DNA of 41,340 bases from assembly GCA_026400835.1 (NCBI GenBank), contig JAPLOA010000038.1:1-41340 (forward strand), read 5' to 3'. Positions 35,931-41,340 of the stretch are shown here, one piece after another. The translations under genes and the position numbers were made by a program. The DNA comes from Planctomycetales bacterium (GTDB lineage: Bacteria > Planctomycetota > Planctomycetia > Planctomycetales > Planctomycetaceae). Below the pieces are notes generated by a model, which was given only the letters and a program-made list of their open reading frames with translations, was not told the origin of the DNA and did no database searches. Each line of letters begins with the position of its first letter. Positions within the stretch are counted from its first letter, which is position 1.

Positions 35931-36878
35931 ATGCGATTGTTGATTACTGGCGGAGCAGGATTCATTGGAAGTCATATCGCAGAGCGTTCGCTGGCCGCTG
36001 GATGGAAGGTGGCCGTCGTCGATGATCTCAGCAGCGGCCGTGTCGAGAATGTCCCGGCCGGTGCTGAGTTCTTTCAGTTAGACATTCAGAACGCGGCGGC
36101 TGTCGCCAAAGCCTTTGAGGCATTTAAGCCTGACGCGGTCAGTCACCAGGCAGCTCAGGCGAGCGTCGTGGTCAGTGTGCGAGAACCCCAAAAGGATGCA
36201 TCGATCAACATCATGGGGTCTTTGAACATTATGCAGGCGTGCGTGGCAAGCAAGGTTCGCCAGATCGTGTTCGCCAGCACCGGTGGAGCAATCTACGGAG
36301 AAGTTCCAGATGGCATCCGCGCATCGGTTTCAACGCCGCCGGTTCCTGTCAGCCCCTATGCCTGCAGCAAGTTTGCCGTTGAAAAGTATCTTGAATGCTT
36401 CCGTCAGGAACATTCCCTGAACTACACCGTGCTTCGGTACGCCAACGTCTATGGACCTCGCCAGGATCCTCATGGCGAAGCCGGCGTAGTTGCGATTTTC
36501 TGCAATCGCATGCTGATCAATGAACCCGTAAAGGTGTTCGCAAAGAAAACGGTGGGAGATCCAGGCTGTATCCGTGACTATGTCTTCATCGACGATGTGG
36601 TGAAGGCGAATCTTGCTGCATTGGAAGGACGCATCCCCGATCGAATTCTGAACGTTGGAACGGGACGCGAATCCACAACTCAGCAGTTGGCAGAACAGAT
36701 CAGGAAATCCCTGAACAGCACCAGCACAATTTCCCATGGTGACCGCCGAGCAGGCGACGTCGAACGCTCACTGCTGGATGCGGATCGACTTGTCGAACTG
36801 CTGGGGCCGACGGTGACCATTGAAGCCGGATTGCAACAGACCGCAGAGTGGTTCCGCAAACGAGCCCTCGGACATTAG
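35931..36878 (+). CDS. NAD-dependent sugar-nucleotide epimerase/dehydratase (UDP-glucose 4-epimerase-like)
   Basis: 315 residues from the ATG at 35,931 (AAAAGG eight bases upstream), not the longer open frame from 35,775. The Rossmann loop is TGGAGFIGSH (6-15), the acidic residue that binds the NAD ribose is in VVDDLSSG, a serine/threonine of the catalytic triad sits in FASTGGAIYG, and Y-x-x-x-K is in SPYACSKFAVEKY. Further blocks are LRYANVYGPRQDP and RDYVFIDDVV. These are the features of extended short-chain dehydrogenases acting on UDP-sugars, for example galE-type enzymes. The exact sugar is unknown. A six-base hairpin overlaps the stop codon. Confidence 0.93.
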   Translation: MRLLITGGAGFIGSHIAERSLAAGWKVAVVDDLSSGRVENVPAGAEFFQLDIQNAAAVAKAFEAFKPDAVSHQAAQASVVVSVREPQKDASINIMGSLNIMQACVASKVRQIVFASTGGAIYGEVPDGIRASVSTPPVPVSPYACSKFAVEKYLECFRQEHSLNYTVLRYANVYGPRQDPHGEAGVVAIFCNRMLINEPVKVFAKKTVGDPGCIRDYVFIDDVVKANLAALEGRIPDRILNVGTGRESTTQQLAEQIRKSLNSTSTISHGDRRAGDVERSLLDADRLVELLGPTVTIEAGLQQTAEWFRKRALGH

Positions 36879-37160
36879 TGCATTTGTGCACTGCTGAACG
36901 ATGGAATCCAGTCTCATCAATCGCACTGCGTTTGCCTGAGCGTATTCGTGTTCTGCCGGGAGCGTCACAATAACATGAACGGGTTCAGGGCTGGCGCCCC
37001 ACCGGCATGTTGATTTGTTCGTGTGAGGGCAAGCTGCAATCGCCGTGTCCCGATTTCGCCTGTGACAATGGCTACGCCCGTGACTCGCCGTGAAACGAAA
37101 AAGCGGAACACGCGATTGAGTCAACGCGCTGTCACGCCACCGACCTGACAACGCACGACC

Positions 37161-38678
37161 CTATTCCGGCAATTCCTGGCCTTTCGTTTCCGGCCCGAGC
37201 CAGATCACGAAGACGCCGACCAGATAGATCCCGGCCAGCAAGGAACCGGCTTTGGGGAAACTGTTGCCGAAGAAGGTCATTAGATTGGCGGTCTGCAATC
37301 CTCCAATCGCGGCTATAATTCGACCGAAGTTGAACGAGAAGCCCTGACCTGTGGCTCGCACAGCGGTCGGAAATAGTTCCGGGAAGTACAGCGGAAAGAA
37401 TCCGTAGAACGAAGCCGTAACTCCGCCCGCCAGAAACGCAGCGAAGAGAAACGAGGCGTTGAAGGTGTCATGGAAGCGGTAAAAGTAGACTGCGGAAAGG
37501 AATGATCCCACACACAGAATGCAATAGGTTCTGCGTCGACCAAAGCGTCCGGCTGCCATGGCTGCCAGAATCGTGGAAACTATCGCTCCCATCGCAGTCG
37601 CACCCTGAGTCAACGGGGCCGCGTAAAACTTTTCTGTTGCTGTATCTGGTTTCAGCTCACCGGCCCAGCGTGGAGCCCATTGCAGAGATCCCCAGGTTCC
37701 CAGCAAAGCAATGCCCGCCAGGCTTGCTCCCAGCATCATGCGCGAAATCACCTTTGAGCCGGCTTCCTGCGACAAAGCTCCTGAAGCGACGGTGCGTTGA
37801 AGATACTGTCGCACCGGAAACAGAAAGCCACAGAGCGCCACGATCAGCCCCACGACAGTGGCAATAATGCTGACGGTTGTCGGAATTCCTGCTGCCGCGG
37901 GAGACCAGACGTAGATGATTCCAATGGCCGCCAGACATCCGATCAGAACACCGCCAAGGTCAATATTGCTCCAGTTGGAAGTATTGCCACTGGCTTTCTC
38001 TTCTTCCCACTTCGCCGATTCAGGAACAAACAGGCGAATGAAGAAAATCAACAACGCCGGGAATGCTCCGCTGATCATCAGGAATCGCCAGGCGGAGTTC
38101 TGCAGCAGTTCGGTGGTCGTCGACTGCGGAACACCGATTGCCAGCAACACTGACTCAACACTGCCGATGACCTGCGTGAGTCCAATGCTCAGCAAAGCCA
38201 CTAACAAAAATCCAACGTTTGAGGCGGCTCCAATCAAGCCGGCGATGAATGCGCGTGATTTCCCTGGCCAGATTTCATTGACCAGAGCCACGCCCAGCGA
38301 CCATTCGCCGCCCATGCCCAATGATGCGATAAATCTCAGCACGGCGATGTGCCATGCTTCCGTCGCAAATCCACAGAGCCCGGTCAGCAGAGCATAAGTC
38401 AGAATGCTCAGCGACATCGCTCGCACACGACCAATCTTGTCACCCAGCCAGCCGAACAGAACTCCGCCGCTGGCCGCGCCGACCAGAAACACGGCCATGA
38501 TCACACCGAACCAGCGATCCGACTGAGCCTGATCGGTCAGAAGATCTTTCAACGCTGGTTTGCCAATCAGCGGAAAGAGTCCCATTTCGAAGCCGTCAAA
38601 CATCCAGCCCAGCAGAGCGGCAGCAAGCGTGGCATATTGAGATCCCTTGCTTGCGGCTGGCTTGTTCTCGTTCGTCAT
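37161..38678 (-). CDS. MFS transporter (sugar/organic acid permease type)
   Basis: 505 residues from the ATG at 38,678. About twelve transmembrane helices are visible. The loop 2-3 signature is GWLGDKIGRVRAM. The start has GWMFDGFEMGLFPLIG, a TM1 pattern found in the aromatic-acid/metabolite-proton symporter branches of the superfamily. A long cytoplasmic stretch with KWEEEKASGNTSNW separates the halves. The substrate cannot be read from sequence. It is encoded on the minus strand, 53 bases beyond the stop of leuD, so the two genes could be one transcription unit. Confidence 0.9.
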   Translation of the reverse strand: MTNENKPAASKGSQYATLAAALLGWMFDGFEMGLFPLIGKPALKDLLTDQAQSDRWFGVIMAVFLVGAASGGVLFGWLGDKIGRVRAMSLSILTYALLTGLCGFATEAWHIAVLRFIASLGMGGEWSLGVALVNEIWPGKSRAFIAGLIGAASNVGFLLVALLSIGLTQVIGSVESVLLAIGVPQSTTTELLQNSAWRFLMISGAFPALLIFFIRLFVPESAKWEEEKASGNTSNWSNIDLGGVLIGCLAAIGIIYVWSPAAAGIPTTVSIIATVVGLIVALCGFLFPVRQYLQRTVASGALSQEAGSKVISRMMLGASLAGIALLGTWGSLQWAPRWAGELKPDTATEKFYAAPLTQGATAMGAIVSTILAAMAAGRFGRRRTYCILCVGSFLSAVYFYRFHDTFNASFLFAAFLAGGVTASFYGFFPLYFPELFPTAVRATGQGFSFNFGRIIAAIGGLQTANLMTFFGNSFPKAGSLLAGIYLVGVFVIWLGPETKGQELPE

Positions 38679-38731
38679 CGAAACTGGTCTCCAGGAGTTT
38701 TTTCTCAAGTGGACTTTGTAAAGAGAATCAC

Positions 38732-39325
38732 CTACGCGCTGAACCCGGACATGTAAGGAACCTTCTTTGCGTGCTCGGCAACCTGATCAGCAGCACTCAA
38801 CAAGCGTCCGAGATAATCCCATTGTCCGGTGACGAGTGCATCGCGAGCACTTCCGGGCATAATGACGGAGAACGTGACTCCGGCGGCACTGACGGTTAAT
38901 GCTTGCAGATCGACGGCGACTTCAAGCTTGGGATTGGCTTCAATTGCGGCTGCCAGCTTATCGAGATCCGCGCGAGCCGCCTTGACGGCCGGAATGCCCA
39001 GCGATCCACAGTTGCCGAAGAAGATCTCCGCGAACGATTCGGCAATGATCGCCTTGATGCCCCATCGCATCAGTGACTGAGGAGCGTGTTCGCGAGAAGA
39101 CCCGCAGCCAAAATTTCGCCCGGCCACCAGAATTCCCGCGCCCTGAAACTGAGGCTTATCAAAGGGATGATTGGCGTCCTGCTTGCGGTCGTCTTCGAAA
39201 GCGTGTTCACCGAGGCCGTCGAATGTGACACAGCGAAGAAAGCGGGCAGGAATAATGCGGTCGGTGTCAATGTCGTCCAGCAGAAGTGGGATGGCGGTGG
39301 ACTTTACAGATTGGATTTCGTTCAT
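38732..39325 (-). CDS. leuD: 3-isopropylmalate dehydratase small subunit
   Basis: 197 residues. The sequence [38 protein letters not shown] and [22 protein letters not shown] follows the small subunit of isopropylmalate isomerase, which works with LeuC to isomerise 2-isopropylmalate in leucine synthesis. The swivel-domain loop [11 protein letters not shown] holds the substrate-binding serine/arginine. No leuC is in the window on either side; in many bacteria the large subunit precedes it directly, so it may lie elsewhere. Length matches typical LeuD. Confidence 0.95.
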   Translation of the reverse strand: MNEIQSVKSTAIPLLLDDIDTDRIIPARFLRCVTFDGLGEHAFEDDRKQDANHPFDKPQFQGAGILVAGRNFGCGSSREHAPQSLMRWGIKAIIAESFAEIFFGNCGSLGIPAVKAARADLDKLAAAIEANPKLEVAVDLQALTVSAAGVTFSVIMPGSARDALVTGQWDYLGRLLSAADQVAEHAKKVPYMSGFSA

Positions 39326-39842
39326 AGCTTGAGTCGTCTGGTGATGATTCCGGAACAGAGGAGACCTGAAAACATGACTCCCCAGTGTAATTAGAGCTTC
39401 CGCAAGAGGGAAATCACGGCCATGGAGAACGCGAACTTCAGGGAAATTCTCAGCCCGATTGTGCTGGTAAGGCTATTGCCGTGAGAGCAACTTCTCGGGT
39501 CGCACCCGCAATGAGCTGGACAACGCCATGTCGGACCAGATTCTCAGGCGTCAAGTGATGCTCTGACTGCGACCTTATCCGTGAAATCTCCGGTATCTGT
39601 GTTCGGAAACAGAATCGCATTTTCACCACCGACAGCACGGAGAACACAGAGGAATCACTCCAGTTGGGTGCTTGGAGCGGAACGCAACGCACCATGGCTT
39701 TAGGAACTGGTTCGAAATGATATCCGTAAATGGTGTGCCTGCGTTCGCCAGGGCGAGCTTGTCACGCCCTACACATTGCACCGTTTTCCTGTAGACAAAT
39801 TGGCCAGCCGTAGGGGGTGTAGTCGCGGATGATTGTCAATAT
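39326..39842. other. Intergenic stretch between leuD and the palindromic repeat
   Basis: About 500 bases upstream of the palindrome at 39,843, with no convincing gene. Promoter of leuD should lie at its left end. Confidence 0.4.
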
Positions 39843-39912
39843 GGGAGGGCGAGGCTCCTGCCGAGCCATTGGACTGCGGAAACTAGCGGCTCAGCAGGAG
39901 CCTCGCCCTCCC
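39843..39912. repeat. 25-bp inverted repeat (MITE- or REP-like)
   Basis: The left arm is 39,843-39,867 and starts GGGAGGGCGAGGCTCCTG; the right arm is 39,888-39,912 and is its complement in 24 of 25 positions. The 20-base loop is AT/GC-mixed. In RNA it would fold into a very stable hairpin. Its GC-rich sequence is unlike the other palindromes in the window. Similar sequences may recur in the genome, which cannot be tested here. Confidence 0.85.
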
Positions 39913-40049
39913 GGAATTGGACGCATTGAAGACCTACCGAAATCCGCGACTGCGCCCAGCCGTAGGCGTTGCGGAAATCGTCGTTGCATTCTGGTCAGGG
40001 CACAGTAAAGTACCCCCTGAATTGCAGGGGCATGTCGCCGTTGCAAGGA

Positions 40050-40290
40050 GAGTGTTTCAGGTGTTCGCGGGCGGTTTCGGACCAGTCGACGTTCATGTCG
40101 CAGTCAGAATCGCGGGTGCGAATGAAAAGGGAAGACGGTGACCAGTTCTGCTGGGAATCCGTCGCGGTCCCGCCGCTGTAATCGAGGACTGACTCTGCCG
40201 AATGTCACTGTGAAGAGGGCTGAATGCTCAGGTTCATGGGAAGACGCAGAGTTCGGGATGATTCGAAAGCCAGAAGACCTGCCTGAAAAC
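40050..40290 (+). ncRNA. Cobalamin (B12) riboswitch
   Basis: The conserved cobalamin riboswitch blocks occur in order. The P1 arms TTTCAGG (40,055) and CCTGAAA (40,282) close the element. AAAAGGGAAGACGGTG lies at 40,125, and CCCGCCGCTGTAA at 40,169. A stem ACTCTGC (40,192) / GCAGAGT (40,246) encloses CACTG and GGGAAG. The B12 box AGCCAGAAGACCTGCC lies at 40,268-40,283. All match the Rfam RF00174-type consensus as I know it. Such elements bind adenosyl- or other cobalamins and usually switch off transporter or biosynthesis genes. Here the next gene on the same strand begins about 250 bases later and is a prepilin-like gene. Confidence 0.93.
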
Positions 40291-40500
40291 GCTACGGACG
40301 AACACTTCGCGGAAGAGTGTTGTCGGTATGAACAGACCGCTGCGAACTTCGGTTCGGTGTGCGTTGTGTAAGTTCAGCGTTGTTGGGTTTGCGCGGCTTT
40401 TACTCCATCGCCGGGATGGCCGGTTTTGCCTTGCACGAACTCCGCGACTGCACTTCGACCAACGCGCCGGTTATTGTGGTTTCTTAATGTTCAGCCGGTA

Positions 40501-40531
40501 ACTCCCTGAAGCGAGCTTTTTCAGGTGGAGT
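40501..40531 (+). promoter_or_regulatory. Hairpin that can sequester the ribosome-binding site
   Basis: CCTGAA (40,505) pairs with TTCAGG (40,520). The stem is extended by ACTC (40,501) with GAGT (40,528), leaving a two-base bulge. The GGAG Shine-Dalgarno of the downstream gene (40,527-40,530) lies within the paired 3' side, ten bases before the ATG. CCTGAA and TTTCAGG also occur as the P1 arms of the riboswitch, so alternative pairing between the two elements is possible. Confidence 0.6.
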
Positions 40532-40539
40532 GAATTTCG

Positions 40540-41340
40540 ATGGCTGATTTGCTGGCCTCTCGACGCCAACACAGACAACTTCGCGGCTTTACGCTCATTG
40601 AATTGCTGGTGGTGATTGCAATCATTGCAGTACTGACCGGGCTGTTATTGCCGGCCGTGCAGCAGGCACGCGAGGCGGCTCGCCGAACGCAGTGCCGCAA
40701 TAGTCTCAAGCAGCTCGTGCTGGCTATGCATAACTATGCCGATCTGTTCCAGGAACAGTTCGTGCCCTATGTGGTCGAGAACCGCCAACGAATGAGCTAT
40801 TTGCAAACGTTCTCGGGTGGACAAGGGAAGGCTCAGTTCTGGTTTGGCACTGTGGACTATGACCAGCCTGATCCAAAACTGCAGCTTGATTTTTCCGCGG
40901 GGCCATTGAGTCCGTTCATGGAAACGAACTACGAATCGTTTCAATGCCCGAACTTTGGGCCATCACAGATGGATGTCGTAAGATTTGGTCGGCCAGCCAC
41001 CGGGTTCGGATACAACGGACATTATCTTTCACGGCCGGCTGGCGTCGAATGGTTGCCTCCGACCTATGCAGCTCAATTCAGCCCGAAGCCGCTGTGTCGC
41101 AGATTCAGAGATGTTCCCGAATCAGGACGGACTGCCGTTTTCTCTGACAGTGCGGCCGTCAAGCTGGTGGGATTTTCACCGATGATTTTCAGCTTCGAAG
41201 AAAACTGGCTGCTGGATCCGCCAAGTCAGAATTTTCCGACGGTTCACTTTCGCCATCTCGACTCTGCCAACGTCGCGTTTCTGGATGGTCATGTTGAAAG
41301 CTTTTCGTACGCCGTGCATGTCGATGTTCCGGGAGACAAT
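40540..41340 (+). CDS. DUF1559 prepilin-like protein, H-X9-DG motif (3' end outside window)
   Basis: 267 residues are visible and the frame is open to the end of the window. A type IV prepilin-like leader is present: the charged N-terminal part ends in G at 16, followed by [22 protein letters not shown], with the glutamate at +5. The [21 protein letters not shown] segment is the standard start of planctomycete DUF1559/SBP_bac_10 proteins, and the H-X9-DG motif ([12 protein letters not shown]) lies near the end. Members are exported pseudopilin-like proteins, numerous in planctomycetes, with no proven role. The translation start follows a GGAG site held in a hairpin and the gene lies behind a cobalamin riboswitch, so expression probably responds to B12. 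Confidence 0.93.
   Translation, partial: MADLLASRRQHRQLRGFTLIELLVVIAIIAVLTGLLLPAVQQAREAARRTQCRNSLKQLVLAMHNYADLFQEQFVPYVVENRQRMSYLQTFSGGQGKAQFWFGTVDYDQPDPKLQLDFSAGPLSPFMETNYESFQCPNFGPSQMDVVRFGRPATGFGYNGHYLSRPAGVEWLPPTYAAQFSPKPLCRRFRDVPESGRTAVFSDSAAVKLVGFSPMIFSFEENWLLDPPSQNFPTVHFRHLDSANVAFLDGHVESFSYAVHVDVPGDN

Noticed and set aside
40014-40030. CCCCTG/CAGGGG hairpin just before the riboswitch
   Set aside because: Only six pairs and no T-run; too weak to call as a terminator.

Overview
The window looks like part of a planctomycete (phylum Planctomycetota) chromosome. The evidence is a prepilin-like DUF1559 protein with an H-X9-DG motif, a truncated sigma factor of the planctomycete ECF type, a ceramidase-like secreted hydrolase, a Cys-type sulfatase, a PQQ-propeller protein, a TPR protein with RNA-polymerase alpha-CTD-like domains, and intergenic palindromic repeats. 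Base composition looks moderately GC-rich. No species can be named from sequence alone.

Region 1 (1-10,040). The 3' end of a tyrosine recombinase gene opens the window. A minus-strand ICMT-type membrane methyltransferase follows. Divergent from it is a tightly packed five-gene unit: OmpR-family response regulator, sensor kinase, periplasmic adaptor, heavy-metal-type RND pump and TolC-like outer-membrane lipoprotein. The overlaps (4 nt, then 1 nt) and a 48-nt gap suggest one sensed and exported metal-resistance operon.

Region 2 (about 10,560-19,630). This is an accessory block read almost entirely on the plus strand. It holds a hypothetical basic protein behind an array of short palindromes, a DUF932 plasmid/phage-type protein, a small serine recombinase, hypotheticals, an AlpA/excisionase-like HTH protein, a primase-ATPase and a tyrosine integrase. 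The integrase reading frame ends inside a tRNA-Gln(TTG) gene on the other strand. This is best read as an integrative element at the 3' end of tRNA-Gln. I could not find the second attachment copy, so the left border is not fixed.

Region 3 (19,640-39,330). This is host-type chromosome with mostly single genes: TPR/dual alpha-CTD protein, tandem-GNAT protein, a zinc-finger-like regulator next to an esterase, ceramidase-like hydrolase, a small acidic protein, a broken ECF sigma gene joined to the tail of another gene, PQQ-propeller protein, a decayed membrane-protein region, a glycine-rich RRM protein with a clear terminator, metallophosphatase, sulfatase, nadA, a sugar-nucleotide epimerase, an MFS transporter and leuD. 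Palindromic repeats with a shared core recur in three intergenic gaps.

Region 4 (39,330-41,340). A 1.2-kb intergenic stretch carries a 25-bp inverted repeat and then a convincing cobalamin riboswitch. The first gene after it encodes a prepilin-like DUF1559 protein that runs off the window. A hairpin that can mask this gene's ribosome-binding site repeats the sequence of the riboswitch P1 arms. This B12-controlled prepilin arrangement is the most interesting observation here.
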